Positions 26,079-35,496 of a stretch of DNA of 64,000 bases are shown here, one piece after another. Position 1 is the first letter of the stretch; each line of letters begins with the position of its first letter. Position numbers and translations under genes: made by a program. The DNA is from Methylobacterium dankookense (GTDB lineage: Bacteria; Pseudomonadota; Alphaproteobacteria; Rhizobiales; Beijerinckiaceae). The stretch covers positions 1-64,000 of the forward strand of contig NZ_CABFVH010000019.1 in the NCBI RefSeq assembly GCF_902141855.1, given 5' to 3'. Below the pieces are notes generated by a model. It had not been told where the DNA came from and searched no databases. It saw only the letters and a list, made by a program, of their open reading frames with translations.

Positions 26079-27005
26079 GTGACCACCCTGTATGTGAGCC
26101 ACCCCTCCGCTCTGGACCACATCGTCCCCGAGGGTCATCCCGAGCGGCCGAGCCGTATCCGCGCGGTCGAGCGCGTGCTGGAGAACGAGCGCTTCGCCGG
26201 CCTCGTGCGCGCCCAGGCCCCGAAGGCCGAGGCCTCGGTCGCGACGCTCGCCCATCCCGAGGAGTATGTGGAGGCGATCCTCGCCGCCGCGCCCAAGGAG
26301 GGCATGGTCGCCATCGACGGGGACACGGTGATGTCGCCGGGCACCCTCGAGGCGGTGCTGCGGGCGGTGGGCGGCGCGATGCACGCGGTCGACGCGGTGG
26401 TGGCCGGCGAGTGCTCCAACGCCTTCGTGGCCATGCGCCCGCCCGGCCACCATGCCGAGCGCAACCGCGCCATGGGCTTCTGCGTGTTCAACCAGGCGGC
26501 CATCGCCGCCCGCCACGCGCGCAAGGCGCACGGCCTGTCCCGCGTGGCTCTCGTCGACTGGGACGTGCACCACGGCAACGGCAGCCAGGACATCTTCTGG
26601 GACGACGGCACGGTGATGTACGCCTCGACGCACCAGATGCCGCTCTTCCCCGGCACCGGCGCCGCCTCGGAGCGGGGCACGCAGGACACCATCGTCAACG
26701 TGCCGCTGCGGCCCAACGACGACGGCGCCGTGTTCCGCGAGGCCTTCGAGACGATCGTGGCCCGCGTCGACGCGTTCCAGCCCGACCTGATCCTGGTCTC
26801 GGCCGGCTTCGACGCCCACCGCCTCGACCCGCTGGCGAACCTGCGCCTCGATGAGGCCGATTTCGGCTGGGCCACGCGCAAGCTCCTCGACCTCGCCGAC
26901 CGCCATGCCGGGGGCCGCCTCGTCTCGGTCCTGGAGGGCGGCTACAGCCTCGAAGGCCTCGGCAAGTCGGTCCACGAGCACGTGGACGCGCTGATGGGGC
27001 ACTGA
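26079..27005 (+). CDS. Histone-deacetylase-family (class II-like) hydrolase
   Basis: A 308-aa arginase/deacetylase-fold zinc enzyme. The zinc and active-site blocks are intact: MRPPGHHAERNRAMGFCVFN (His-His dyad), DWDVHHGNGSQDIFW (zinc Asp and His) and SAGFDAHRLDPL (third zinc ligand). HPERPSRI near the N-terminus is typical of bacterial class II HDAC-like proteins and acetylpolyamine amidohydrolases. Bacterial substrates may be acetylated polyamines or acetoin-like compounds; none is indicated by the neighbours. The start is GTG 26079 with GGGAGGG twelve bases upstream; the open frame extends far upstream but without coding character. Confidence 0.9.
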   Translation: MTTLYVSHPSALDHIVPEGHPERPSRIRAVERVLENERFAGLVRAQAPKAEASVATLAHPEEYVEAILAAAPKEGMVAIDGDTVMSPGTLEAVLRAVGGAMHAVDAVVAGECSNAFVAMRPPGHHAERNRAMGFCVFNQAAIAARHARKAHGLSRVALVDWDVHHGNGSQDIFWDDGTVMYASTHQMPLFPGTGAASERGTQDTIVNVPLRPNDDGAVFREAFETIVARVDAFQPDLILVSAGFDAHRLDPLANLRLDEADFGWATRKLLDLADRHAGGRLVSVLEGGYSLEGLGKSVHEHVDALMGH

Positions 27006-27052
27006 GCCCCCCTCAAGCGGGTCGCTCAGTCCTTATTTCCGCCGATCCTCTT

Positions 27053-27075
27053 CTCGACCTCAGAATGAGGTCGAG
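27053..27075. repeat. 10-bp inverted repeat with 3-base loop
   Basis: CTCGACCTCA, GAA, TGAGGTCGAG: a perfect hairpin after the deacetylase stop codon and before the chemoreceptor gene. It has no T-tract. It may stabilise the deacetylase mRNA end. Confidence 0.6.
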
Positions 27076-27227
27076 GCAGGGATGACCGGATAGTCCCTGC
27101 CGCAGGCATGCCGCTCCGGCAATCGCGCCATGCTGCGCTGCGGCGACCGAGAATTAACCGATCGCAGTGCACACCTTGGACAGGTCAACCTATCGACCTG
27201 CACTATAAATCCAGGGGGCAAACTATC

Positions 27228-28913
27228 ATGCTTGGCTCGATATCCATCAGAGGTAAGCTCATTGCCTGTTTCGGCCTGATGTTCGCGCTGGTGCTCGCGC
27301 TCTCGGGCCTCTCGTTCACGCAGATGCGGGCGATGTCCTCCGCCGCGACGGAGCTGGGCGGGGTCCGCCTTCCCGCCACCCAGGCGCTCGGCAAGATCCA
27401 GGCCCTCGCCCTGCGGATCCGCATCAATGGCGGCCGCCTGCTCTCGGCCCAGACCCAGCAGCAGAAGACGGAGGCCGTCACCTCGCTGGAGCAGCGCCTG
27501 GCCGAGCTGAAGGTCCAGCAGGGCGCCTTTCAGGCCCTGATCGCCTCGCCGGAGGAGACGGCGCTCTACGCGCACTTCGAGCAGGCCTGGGCCTCCTACC
27601 TAGCCCTGCACAAGGCCACCATGGCCCAGGCCGAGCGGGGCGATCAGGCGGGCGCGATGCAGAGCTACGACACGCGGATGTCGGACGGCATCCGGCAGGT
27701 CATCGCCGCCCTGACCGCCCTCACCGAGCGGGTCGACGCCGCCGCGCAGGCGAGCCGCTCCGAGGCCCAGGCCGCCGACCAGCGCGCCAACACCCTGCTC
27801 CTCGGCCTCACGGCGCTCGCCCTGGTGCTCTCGGCCGGCGCCGCCCTCCTCCTCATCCTGGAGGTGAGCCGTCCGCTCGGCACCATGACCGCCGCCATGC
27901 ACCGCCTCGCCTCGGGCGATACCGGCAGCGAGATCCCCGCCGCCGGCCGCCGCGACGAGATCGGCGCCATGGCCGGCGCGGTGCAGATCTTCAAGGACAA
28001 CATGATCCGCGCGCGCGCCCTGGAGGAGGAGACTGCCCTGGCCCGCGCCGGTGCGGAGGCCCAGCGCAAGGCGGCGATGCGCGAGATGGCCGACGGCTTC
28101 GAGGGCGCGGTCGGCGGCATCGTCGCGCGGGTCTCGGCCGCGGCGGCCGAGCTGCAGGCGACGGCCCAGACCATGACGGCCACCGCGAGCCAGGCCGCGA
28201 ACCAGTCCACGGCGGTGGCGGCCGCCGCGGAGGAGACCACCACCAACGTGAGCACCGTCGCCGCCGCGGCCGAGGAGCTCGGCTCCTCGGTGACCGAGAT
28301 CGGCCGGCAGGTCGGCGGCTCGGCCGACCTCGCCCAGGTCGCCGTCGGCGAGGCCGACCGCACGGCCACCCTGGTGCAGGACCTCGCCCAGGCCGCCTCC
28401 CGGATCGGCGACGTGGTGGCGCTGATCTCGCAGATCGCGGGGCAGACGAACCTGCTCGCGCTCAACGCCACCATCGAGGCGGCGCGTGCGGGCGAGGCCG
28501 GCCGCGGCTTCGCGGTGGTCGCCTCCGAGGTGAAGGAGCTCGCCAACCAGACCGCCAAGGCGACCCAGGAGATCTCCGAGCAGATCGGTCAGATCCAGGG
28601 CTCGACCGATCAGGCGGTCCGGGCCATCGGCGGCATCGCGTCCCGCATCCGCGAGATCAGCGGCGTCGCCACGGGCATCGCGGCGGCCGTCGAGGAGCAG
28701 GGCGCGGCGACGCAGGAGATCGTCCGCAACGTCGCCCAGGCCGCCACCGGCACCCGCGAGGTGACGACCAATATGGTCGGCGTGGCCCATGCCGCCGAGG
28801 AGACCGGGGCGGCGGCCGCGCAGGTGCTCGCCGCGGCCTCCGACCTGTCGCGCCAGTCCGAGCATCTCGGCGGCGCGGTCGCCCGCTTCCTCGCCGGCGT
28901 CCGCGCGGCCTGA
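27228..28913 (+). CDS. Methyl-accepting chemotaxis protein
   Basis: A 561-aa transmembrane chemoreceptor. Its parts are a first membrane helix (about 10-32), a periplasmic four-helix-bundle-like sensor (about 33-190), a second helix (about 192-214), HAMP (about 215-270), and a long cytoplasmic coiled-coil with the hairpin tip [30 protein letters not shown] 27228 gives the usual MxxxSIRGKL start; the open frame begins earlier but without coding signal. The AT-rich TATAAAT at 27203-27209 before it could be part of a promoter. It is a single gene, closed by a strong hairpin at 28921. The ligand is unknown. Confidence 0.9.
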   Translation: MLGSISIRGKLIACFGLMFALVLALSGLSFTQMRAMSSAATELGGVRLPATQALGKIQALALRIRINGGRLLSAQTQQQKTEAVTSLEQRLAELKVQQGAFQALIASPEETALYAHFEQAWASYLALHKATMAQAERGDQAGAMQSYDTRMSDGIRQVIAALTALTERVDAAAQASRSEAQAADQRANTLLLGLTALALVLSAGAALLLILEVSRPLGTMTAAMHRLASGDTGSEIPAAGRRDEIGAMAGAVQIFKDNMIRARALEEETALARAGAEAQRKAAMREMADGFEGAVGGIVARVSAAAAELQATAQTMTATASQAANQSTAVAAAAEETTTNVSTVAAAAEELGSSVTEIGRQVGGSADLAQVAVGEADRTATLVQDLAQAASRIGDVVALISQIAGQTNLLALNATIEAARAGEAGRGFAVVASEVKELANQTAKATQEISEQIGQIQGSTDQAVRAIGGIASRIREISGVATGIAAAVEEQGAATQEIVRNVAQAATGTREVTTNMVGVAHAAEETGAAAAQVLAAASDLSRQSEHLGGAVARFLAGVRAA

Positions 28914-28920
28914 TCCCGAA

Positions 28921-28950
28921 CCGGTCCCGGCCTTGACGGGCCGGGACCGG
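28921..28950. terminator. Bidirectional hairpin between chemoreceptor and ribB genes
   Basis: CCGGTCCCGGCC and GGCCGGGACCGG with a six-base loop lie between two convergent genes. The 12-bp stem is perfect, but a T-tract is absent on both sides, so termination efficiency is uncertain. Confidence 0.55.
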
Positions 28951-28961
28951 TCCCGCTCGTC

Positions 28962-30038
28962 CTACCCTTCCAGCAGCTCGTCGCCCAGAAGCTCAATGCC
29001 GAAGCCCGAGAGGCCGACATAGGCGCGCGACGAGGTCGAGAGGTTGCGGATCGAGACCACGCCGAGGTCGCGCAGGATCTGGGCGCCGAGCCCCACCTCG
29101 CGCCACTGGCGCACGCGCTGGGCCTCCGCGCCCTCGTCGGCCACCCGCTGCAGCGGCACGCCGGCGGTGCCGTCGCGCAGGTAGACGAGGATGCCGCGCC
29201 CTTCCCGCGCGAAGCGGTTCATCACCTGCTCGATCTGGCGCCCGCCCTCGATCACGTCGGCCACCACGTTGGAGCGGTGGAGACGCACCAGCACGTCGCG
29301 GCCGTCGCCGATCTCGCCCTGCACGAAGGCGAATTGCTGGATCGACTCGAAGGGCGTGGTGTAGGCGTAGCCGGTCATCGAGCCGAACTCGGTCTTGACC
29401 GGGAACTGGCCGACCCGCTCGACCAGCTTCTCGCGGGCCTGCCGGTAGGCGATGAGGTCGGCCACCGAGACGCGCTTGAGCGCGTGCCGCTCGGCGAACT
29501 CGGTGATCTGCGGCCCCTTCATCACGGTGCCGTCGTCGTTGGCGAGCTCGCAGATCACGCCGACCGGCGGCAGCTTGGCCAGCCGGCACAGGTCGACCGC
29601 GGCCTCCGTGTGCCCCGAGCGCATGAGCACGCCGCCGTCGCGGGCGATCAGCGGGAAGACGTGGCCCGGCCGCACGAAATCGGCCGCGCCCATGTTGCCG
29701 TTGGCCAGCGCCCGCACCGTGTTGCAGCGCTGCTCGGCCGAGATGCCGGTGGTGAGCCCGTGCTTCACGTCCACCGTGACGGTGAAGGCGGTGCCGAGCG
29801 GCGCGTCGTTGGCCGCCACCATCGGCGTCAGGTGGAGCCGGCGCGCCTCGCCGAGCGTGACGGGCGCGCAGACGATGCCGCAGGTGTTGCGGATGATGAA
29901 GGCCATCTTCTCCGGCGTGCAGAGCGAGGCCGCGACGACGAGGTCGCCCTCGTTCTCGCGGTCGTCGTCGTCGGTGACGACCACGATCTCGCCGCGGGCG
30001 AAGGCTTCGATGCACTCGATGACGGAGGCGTGGGACAC
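28962..30038 (-). CDS. ribB: 3,4-dihydroxy-2-butanone-4-phosphate synthase with degenerate GCH2-like C-terminus
   Basis: A 358-aa protein. Residues about 1-205 are a complete DHBP synthase, converting ribulose 5-phosphate to the four-carbon precursor of riboflavin. Markers are DDDDRENEGDLV, TPEKMAFIIRNTCGIVC, TGISAEQRCNTVRALA and RSGHTEAAVDLCRLA. The C-terminal 150 residues align in layout with GTP cyclohydrolase II, but the zinc-binding cysteine block is replaced by VRLHRSNVVADVIEGG, without any cysteine. Only the RibB activity is therefore expected. The start is GTG 30038. It is encoded on the same strand as aroC, separated by family B repeats. Confidence 0.9.
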   Translation of the reverse strand: MSHASVIECIEAFARGEIVVVTDDDDRENEGDLVVAASLCTPEKMAFIIRNTCGIVCAPVTLGEARRLHLTPMVAANDAPLGTAFTVTVDVKHGLTTGISAEQRCNTVRALANGNMGAADFVRPGHVFPLIARDGGVLMRSGHTEAAVDLCRLAKLPPVGVICELANDDGTVMKGPQITEFAERHALKRVSVADLIAYRQAREKLVERVGQFPVKTEFGSMTGYAYTTPFESIQQFAFVQGEIGDGRDVLVRLHRSNVVADVIEGGRQIEQVMNRFAREGRGILVYLRDGTAGVPLQRVADEGAEAQRVRQWREVGLGAQILRDLGVVSIRNLSTSSRAYVGLSGFGIELLGDELLEG

Positions 30039-30063
30039 GGGCGGCGTCTCTCAAACTTGCGCG

Positions 30064-30192
30064 TCTCTCCTCCCCCTTGCGGGGAGGAGCCGGAGGTGGG
30101 GGTGGTGCAGGCGGCACCGGGGCGCATCAGTCTGAACCACCCCCACCCCTACCCCTCCCCGCAAGGGAGAGGGAATCAGGGGGGAGGGAATC
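30064..30192. repeat. Paired inverted repeats, family B (CCCCTTGCGGGGAGG type)
   Basis: Two arms in opposite orientation: CCTCCCCCTTGCGGGGAGGAG near 30069-30088 and CCTCCCCGCAAGGGAGAGG near 30154-30172, each self-complementary and joined by complementary GGTGGGGGTGG / CCACCCCCACC. The same arrangement recurs near 35240 and 43060. Confidence 0.8.
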
Positions 30193-31288
30193 AGGGTGTG
30201 GTTCCGACCTGCCCCCGGTGGCGCAGATAGTGATCGGCGAGCACGCAGGCCATCATGGCCTCGGCCACCGGCACGGCGCGGATGCCGACGCAGGGGTCGT
30301 GGCGGCCCTTGGTGACGATCTCGGCATCGTGCCCGTCGCGGGTGACGGTGCGGCGCGGCGTGAGGATCGAGGAGGTCGGCTTCACCGCGAAGCGGACGAC
30401 GACCGGCTGGCCCGTCGAGATGCCGCCCAGGATCCCGCCCGCGTGGTTGGCCAGGAAGGCCGGGCCGTCATTGCCGGAGCGCATCTCGTCGGCATTGTCC
30501 TCGCCGCGGAGCGCGGCCGACGCGAAGCCGTCGCCGATCTCGACGCCCTTGACCGCGTTGATCGACATCATCGCGCTCGCGAGATCCGCGTCGAGCTTGC
30601 CGTAGACCGGCGCGCCGAGCCCGGCGGGCAGGCCCTCCGCCACCACCTCGATCACGGCGCCGATGGAGGAGCCGTCCTTGCGGATGCCGTCGAGATAGCC
30701 CTCGTAGAAGCGCGCCATCTCCGCATCCGGGCAGAAGAAGGGGTTCCGCGCGACCGCGTCCCAGTCCCAGCGGGCGCGGTCGATCGCGTGCGGGCCCATC
30801 TGGACCAGGGCGGCGCGGATCGTCACGCCCGGGATCACCTTGCGCGCGACAGCGCCGGCGGCGACCCGCGCCGCGGTCTCGCGCGCCGAGGAGCGGCCGC
30901 CGCCGCGATAGTCGCGGATGCCGTACTTGGCGTCGTAGGCGTAGTCCGCATGGCCCGGCCGGTAGCTGTCGCGGATCTCGGAATAGTCCTTCGAGCGCTG
31001 GTCGGTATTCTCGATCACGAGGGCGATCGGCGTGCCGGTGGTGAGCTGGCGCCCGCCCGTGCGGTCGTCGCCGAACACGCCCGAGAGGATCTTGACCTGG
31101 TCGGGCTCGCGCCGCTGCGTGGTGAAGCGCGACTGGCCGGGCTTGCGCCGGTCGAGCTCCGCCTGGATCTCCTCGGCTTCCAGGGGAAGCCCGGGCGGGC
31201 AGCCGTCCACCACGCAGCCGAGGGCCACGCCGTGGCTCTCGCCGAAGGTGGTGACGCGGAACAGGTGGCCGAAGGTGTTGTGCGACAT
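30191..31288 (-). CDS. aroC: Chorismate synthase
   Basis: A 365-aa enzyme that converts 5-enolpyruvylshikimate 3-phosphate to chorismate with reduced FMN, the last common step of aromatic amino-acid synthesis. Signatures include [69 protein letters not shown] and a late [13 protein letters not shown] block. The length is usual for the bacterial enzyme. Start ATG 31288. The neighbours (ribB on the same strand) have no direct pathway link. Assignment is unambiguous. Confidence 0.97.
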   Translation of the reverse strand: MSHNTFGHLFRVTTFGESHGVALGCVVDGCPPGLPLEAEEIQAELDRRKPGQSRFTTQRREPDQVKILSGVFGDDRTGGRQLTTGTPIALVIENTDQRSKDYSEIRDSYRPGHADYAYDAKYGIRDYRGGGRSSARETAARVAAGAVARKVIPGVTIRAALVQMGPHAIDRARWDWDAVARNPFFCPDAEMARFYEGYLDGIRKDGSSIGAVIEVVAEGLPAGLGAPVYGKLDADLASAMMSINAVKGVEIGDGFASAALRGEDNADEMRSGNDGPAFLANHAGGILGGISTGQPVVVRFAVKPTSSILTPRRTVTRDGHDAEIVTKGRHDPCVGIRAVPVAEAMMACVLADHYLRHRGQVGTTP

Positions 31289-31395
31289 GGCGCTGCGTGC
31301 CTTAGCGCCGATTGGTGCGAGTCACAAACCGAGCCGGCGCGGGGCCGGGCGTGCGGTGGGAGCGGGACCGCCTTCGTCCTCGATCCTTGAACACC

Positions 31396-31413
31396 TGTAG
31401 CTCATAGGCTACA
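31396..31413 (+). promoter_or_regulatory. Inverted repeat operator before the toxin-antitoxin genes
   Basis: TGTAGC (31396-31401), six-base spacer TCATAG, GCTACA (31408-31413), ending eight bases before the toxin ATG. Type II toxin-antitoxin operons are normally autoregulated through such a palindrome bound by the antitoxin's HTH; that function is inferred from position. Confidence 0.6.
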
Positions 31414-31420
31414 AGTTGCC

Positions 31421-31711
31421 ATGCTTGAGATCCGGCGGACCATCGCCTTCGCGACCTGGCTCGACGGATTGCGGGACGCGCGGGCGAAAGCCCGGATCGC
31501 GTTGCGGATCGACCGGCTGGCCCTGGGCAATCCCGGCGACGTCAAGCCGGTCGGCGAGGGAGTGAGCGAGCTGCGGATCGATCACGGTCCCGGCTACCGC
31601 CTCTATTTCGTACGCCGCGGGGAGACGCTGATCGTCCTGCTCTGCGGCGGGGACAAGAAGAGCCAGGAACGCGACATCGCCCGGGCGAAGGCCGTCGCTG
31701 CGACCGTGTGA
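31421..31711 (+). CDS. Type II toxin, RelE/ParE superfamily (HigB-like, Gp49 type)
   Basis: A 96-aa basic protein starting MLEIRRTIAFATWLDGLRD, with LRIDHGPGYRLYFVRRGETLIVLLCGGDKKSQERDIARA as the C-terminal half. This is the pattern of COG3657 addiction-module killer proteins, which are RelE-fold ribosome-associated mRNases. It is the first gene of a toxin-first pair; the antitoxin starts seven bases after its stop. An inverted repeat overlaps the promoter region. The conserved GYRLYF and CGGDKKSQ blocks suggest an intact toxin. It neighbours a solitary MrcB_N-domain protein. Confidence 0.88.
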   Translation: MLEIRRTIAFATWLDGLRDARAKARIALRIDRLALGNPGDVKPVGEGVSELRIDHGPGYRLYFVRRGETLIVLLCGGDKKSQERDIARAKAVAATV

Positions 31712-31718
31712 GACCGCC

Positions 31719-32006
31719 ATGACCGAGACCCGACCCTACGATTCGGCCGAGCACCTCGATACCGACGAGGCCGTGGCCGAGTACCTCGCCGCAGCCATCG
31801 AGGAGGGCGACGCGGCCCTGTTCCGCCACGCGCTCGGCGTCGCGGCGCGGGCGCGCGGCATGACGCAGATCGCGCGAGAGGCCGGCCTCTCGCGCGAGAG
31901 CCTGTACCGGGCCCTGTCCGACGAGGGCAATCCGAGCCTCGACACGACGCTGCGCGTGCTGGGCGCCCTCAACGTGCGCCTCACTGCGACGGTCGCGTCC
32001 GGCTGA
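31719..32006 (+). CDS. Type II antitoxin, HigA-like HTH protein (COG3636)
   Basis: A 95-aa acidic protein. An N-terminal segment (PYDSAEHLDTDEAVAEYLAAAIEEGD) probably wraps the toxin. It is followed by a helix-turn-helix (ALGVAARARGMTQIAREAGLSRESLYRALSDEGNPSLDTTLRVLGALNVRL) that would bind the operator at 31396. This matches the COG3636 addiction-module antidotes paired with COG3657 toxins. It lies seven bases downstream of the toxin gene. It ends only six bases before the convergent MrcB_N-domain gene. Confidence 0.88.
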   Translation: MTETRPYDSAEHLDTDEAVAEYLAAAIEEGDAALFRHALGVAARARGMTQIAREAGLSRESLYRALSDEGNPSLDTTLRVLGALNVRLTATVASG

Positions 32007-32012
32007 ACGCCT

Positions 32013-32615
32013 TCAGCGGTCCGCGATCTGGAGTCCGCCCCGCGCCTTCAGGGCCCGGTAGGCGGCCACTCCGGTCGCGAGGTCGGCGATCAGGCGCCGC
32101 TCGTCGCCGAGATCCGCGAGGCCGTAGCGGAGGCCGAGGATGTGGGCGGCCTCGTAGCCCTCGGGCAGCGCACCCGCGCAGCCGAGCCGGATCGCACGCT
32201 CCGGCAGGCGCTCGGCGAAGTCGGCGAGCCTGTCCCGCAGGGCGTCGCCGCTCGCGCGCAGATGGGCCCCCGCCCCCGGCCCGTGCGCGCGGATCGCCGC
32301 GACCGTGCCCTGCGCCAGCGAGAGCTGCACCGCCTCGCGGTCGGCCGGAAACAGATAGACGAGGTAGTAGCCCTGCGTGGCGCTCGTCGTGACCGCGGGG
32401 TCGAAGGCGGCGAGCCAGGGCACGGCCGCCCAGCGTGTGCCGCGCCCGGGGCTGCCCTTCACGAGGAACGTGCGGTCGATCCCGGCGAGCGCCCGGCGCA
32501 GCTCGTCCGGCGCGCCTCTGCGGATCACGGCGGCGAGCGGGTGCCCGGCCGGAGGGCCCGCCTGCGCCAGCGGGTATTCCTCGGCGATGCGCCGGAGCGC
32601 GTAGCCGAGGCTCAT
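32013..32615 (-). CDS. MrcB_N (DUF3578)-like domain protein, solitary
   Basis: A 200-aa protein in which residues about 55-190 match the layout of the MrcB-like N-terminal domain: WAAVPWLAAFDPAVTTSATQGYYLVYLFPADREAVQLSLAQGT, followed by a helical part. In larger proteins this domain precedes AAA+ GTPase or endonuclease modules of modification-dependent restriction systems and appears to read DNA. Here it stands alone, without McrBC partners in the window. It is convergent with the toxin-antitoxin pair, so a small defence-like cluster is possible. The domain call is from motif memory and needs a profile search. Confidence 0.65.
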   Translation of the reverse strand: MSLGYALRRIAEEYPLAQAGPPAGHPLAAVIRRGAPDELRRALAGIDRTFLVKGSPGRGTRWAAVPWLAAFDPAVTTSATQGYYLVYLFPADREAVQLSLAQGTVAAIRAHGPGAGAHLRASGDALRDRLADFAERLPERAIRLGCAGALPEGYEAAHILGLRYGLADLGDERRLIADLATGVAAYRALKARGGLQIADR

Positions 32616-32627
32616 GCCGGGGAGCGC

Positions 32628-32690
32628 CGCCTTCCGGGGCTCCGCCCTGGACCCGCCAAAGGCCTGAGGCCTTTGGAAACCCGGGATCCG
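32628..32690. repeat. Intergenic palindromic repeat, family A (short copy 4)
   Basis: GGGGCTCCGCCCTGG, then CCAAAGGCCTGAGGCCTTTGG and a closing CCCGGGAT, as in the right half of the copy at 17949. It lies between anmK and the MrcB_N gene, both on the minus strand. Confidence 0.7.
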
Positions 32691-32691
32691 C

Positions 32692-33825
32692 TCACGGCCG
32701 CGACAGGACCCCGCCGGAGATCGGCTCGCGCACGCCCGTGGTGGCGGGGAAGGTGATCGGCAGGCCCTGGAGCGAGCGCACGGCGAGGAAGGCGAAGGCC
32801 TGCGCCTCCAGATAGGCCGAGGACCAGCCGATCGCGTCCGCCGTCGTGATCTCGGCGCGCAGGTGATAGGTCAGGAGCCGCACCAGCTCGCCGTTGCGCG
32901 CCCCGCCCCCGGCCACGATCCAGCGGGTCGGGATCTCGGGGGCGTGGTCGAGGGCGCGCGCCACGGCGCGGGCCGTGAAGGCGGTGAGTGTCGCCGCCCC
33001 GTCCTCCGTGGAGAGCTGGCCCGCGAGCTTGTGCGAGAACCAGTTCCGGTCGAGGGATTTCGGCGGCTTCCGGAAGAAGAACGGGTGGGTCAGAAGCCAG
33101 GCCAGGAGCTGCTCGTCCGGCCGGCCGCGGGCGGCGGTGCGCCCGCCATCGTCGAGGTTCTTGTTCTCGCGCTCCTGCATCCACTCGTCGATCAGGGCAT
33201 TGCCCGGCCCCGTGTCGAAGGCGATCACGCCGCCGTTGGAATCGACCAGCGTCGCGTTGGCCACGCCCCCGATATTGAGGATGCCGAACGGCCCCTCCAT
33301 CCCCGAGGCCTCGGCCAGCGCCTTGTGGAAGACCGGCACCAGGGGCGCCCCCTGCCCGCCCGCCTCGATATCGGCGCGGCGGAGATCCGACACCACCGGA
33401 ATCCCGAGGCGCGAGGCCAGAGCCTGCCCGTCGCCGATCTGGATCGTGATGCGGTGGTCCGGCCGGTGGATCACGGTCTGGCCGTGGAAGCCGATCACGT
33501 CGATGTCGGAGGGAGAGAGCCCGTTCTCGGCGAGGAAGCGCTCCACCGCCTCGGCATGGGCCTGCGTCACGAAGGCCTCCGCCTCCGGCAGGCGGCCCGG
33601 CCGGTCGTCGGGCCTGACCACGCTCTCCGCGTCCTTGGTGGCGGCGCGCAGCAGCGCCTTCTCCGCGTCCGAATAGCCGCGATAGCCGGTCGGCCCCAGC
33701 GGCTCGAGGAAGTTGTTGTGGCCCTTGGCGACCTTGAGCGCCTGCCCGTCCGTCTCGATCAGGGCGATGTCGACCCCGTCGAGGGAGGTGCCGCTCATCA
33801 GGCCGATCGCGCGCATCATCGCCAT
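32692..33825 (-). CDS. anmK: Anhydro-N-acetylmuramic acid kinase
   Basis: A 377-aa sugar kinase of the ASKHA fold that phosphorylates and opens anhydroMurNAc during peptidoglycan recycling. Signatures are AIGLMSGTSLDGVDIALIE near the N-terminus (ATP phosphate loop), VIGFHGQTVIHRP, FGILNIGGVANATLV, AFDTGPGNALIDEW and IVAGGGARNGELV. Start ATG 33825. It is divergent from tyrS, a pairing also seen in other alphaproteobacteria. The lytic transglycosylase at 9052 would produce its substrate, though the two genes are far apart. Confidence 0.95.
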   Translation of the reverse strand: MAMMRAIGLMSGTSLDGVDIALIETDGQALKVAKGHNNFLEPLGPTGYRGYSDAEKALLRAATKDAESVVRPDDRPGRLPEAEAFVTQAHAEAVERFLAENGLSPSDIDVIGFHGQTVIHRPDHRITIQIGDGQALASRLGIPVVSDLRRADIEAGGQGAPLVPVFHKALAEASGMEGPFGILNIGGVANATLVDSNGGVIAFDTGPGNALIDEWMQERENKNLDDGGRTAARGRPDEQLLAWLLTHPFFFRKPPKSLDRNWFSHKLAGQLSTEDGAATLTAFTARAVARALDHAPEIPTRWIVAGGGARNGELVRLLTYHLRAEITTADAIGWSSAYLEAQAFAFLAVRSLQGLPITFPATTGVREPISGGVLSRP

Positions 33826-33959
33826 GGCGACTTCGTTCCCCTCGCCCCGTGCCTTTCGCGGGGCGCCCTGCTAAGAGCCGCCCCGAACCTCATTCAACCC
33901 GGCCGAGCTAGCACGCGCGCTCCCGCCTGTCGCGCGCCCGACCTTTCGAGACCCCGACC

Positions 33960-35231
33960 ATGACCTCTGAAAGCTTCGCCCCGAAATCCGACTTCCTCCG
34001 GATCCTGACGGAGCGCGGCTACATCCACCAGGGCTCCGACCTCGCCGGGATCGACCAGGCGGCCCTGGAGGGGCGGCTCACCGCCTATGTCGGCTACGAT
34101 TGCACGGCGGCCTCGCTGCATATCGGCCACCTCCTCTCGATCATGATGCTGCACTGGCTGCAGAAGACGGGGGGCAAGCCGATCGCGCTGATGGGCGGCG
34201 GCACCACCCGCGTCGGCGACCCGTCCGGCCGCGACGAGGCCCGCAAGATCCTGACCCTCGAGCAGATCGAGGAGAACAAGGCCGGCATCCAGAAGACCTT
34301 CGCGCGCTTCCTCGACTTCGGCGAGGCCGGCAACGGCGCGCGTATGGTCGACAACGCCGAGTGGCTGACCAAGCTCAACTACATCGAGATGCTGCGCGAC
34401 ATCGGCCGGCACTTCTCCGTGAACCGCATGATGTCGATGGACAGCGTGCGCCTGCGCCTGGAGCGCGACCAGGAGCTGTCGTTCCTGGAGTTCAACTACA
34501 TGATCCTCCAGTCCTACGACTTCGTCGAGCTGAACAGGCGCTACGGCTGCATCCTGCAGATGGGCGGCTCGGACCAGTGGGGCAACATCGTCAACGGCAT
34601 CGATCTCGGCCGCCGCATGGGCACGCCGCAGCTCTACGCCCTCACCTGCCCGCTCCTGACCACGGCGTCGGGCGCCAAGATGGGCAAGACCGCCTCCGGG
34701 GCCGTCTGGCTCGATGCCGGGATGCTCAGCCCTTACGATTACTGGCAGTTCTGGCGGAACACCGAGGATGCCGACGTCGAGCGCTTCCTGAAGCTGTTCA
34801 CCTTCCTGCCGCTCTCCGAGATCGCCGATCTCGCCGGCCGCGGGGGCGCGGCGATCAACGAGGCCAAGAAGGTGCTCGCCACCGAGGCGACGGCGCTGAT
34901 GCACGGCCGCGAGGCGGCGGACACGGCCGCCGAGACCGCGCGCAAGACCTTCGTGGAGGGCTCGCTCGCGGCCGACCTGCCGAGCGTCGCGGTGCCGCGC
35001 GCCGTGCTGGAGGCCGGTCTCGGCGTGCTCACCGCCTTCGGGCCGGACTACGCCGCCCTCGTCCCCTCCACGAGCGAGGCGCGCCGCCAGATCAAGGGCG
35101 GGGGCCTGCGCGTCAACGACGCCCAGGTCGCCGACGAGAAGGCGACCCTGGGCACCGGCGACCTCACCGCCGAGGGCGTGATCAAGCTCTCCTTCGGCCG
35201 CAAGCGGCACGTGCTGCTCAAGGCGGAGTGA
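33960..35231 (+). CDS. tyrS: Tyrosyl-tRNA synthetase
   Basis: A 423-aa class I aminoacyl-tRNA synthetase. HIGH is at 54-57 (ASLHIGHLL), the KMSKS loop appears as KMGKT at 240-244, and the tyrosine-binding blocks [14 protein letters not shown] and [10 protein letters not shown] are intact. A C-terminal S4 RNA-binding domain (about 355-415, [17 protein letters not shown]) completes the bacterial TyrS layout. Start ATG 33960. It is divergent from anmK with 134 bases between, in which a hairpin CGCCCCG...CGGGGCG lies at 33843-33865. Confidence 0.97.
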   Translation: MTSESFAPKSDFLRILTERGYIHQGSDLAGIDQAALEGRLTAYVGYDCTAASLHIGHLLSIMMLHWLQKTGGKPIALMGGGTTRVGDPSGRDEARKILTLEQIEENKAGIQKTFARFLDFGEAGNGARMVDNAEWLTKLNYIEMLRDIGRHFSVNRMMSMDSVRLRLERDQELSFLEFNYMILQSYDFVELNRRYGCILQMGGSDQWGNIVNGIDLGRRMGTPQLYALTCPLLTTASGAKMGKTASGAVWLDAGMLSPYDYWQFWRNTEDADVERFLKLFTFLPLSEIADLAGRGGAAINEAKKVLATEATALMHGREAADTAAETARKTFVEGSLAADLPSVAVPRAVLEAGLGVLTAFGPDYAALVPSTSEARRQIKGGGLRVNDAQVADEKATLGTGDLTAEGVIKLSFGRKRHVLLKAE

Positions 35232-35237
35232 GCTGCG

Positions 35238-35346
35238 CTCTCCCCTCCCCCTTGCGGGGAGGGGCGGGGGGTGGTTCAGGATTGGGTGTCACGGTGCCGT
35301 CTGCACCACCCCCACCTCCAACTCCTCCCCGCAAGGGGGAGGAGAG
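35238..35346. repeat. Paired inverted repeats, family B (copy 2)
   Basis: CCCCTCCCCCTTGCGGGGAGGGG at 35243-35265 and CTCCTCCCCGCAAGGGGGAGGAG at about 35323-35345, joined by GGGGGGTGG / CCACCCCCACC. Same architecture as 30064 and 43050. A fragment (CCCTCCCCCGCAGAGGGGGGAGGG) lies at 35857-35880. Confidence 0.8.
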
Positions 35347-35496
35347 AGCTCGCCGCCGGCTCCGTATGCGGTCCCGCAGGCTGCACCACGTTGCGGAAAA
35401 CCCCTCCCCCCGTGCAGGAAGGCAACGGACAGGCGCCGGCCCGTCCGGCATAATGACCGTCCGGCCCGATCGGCCGGAGCTGTGACGGAGACCCGC

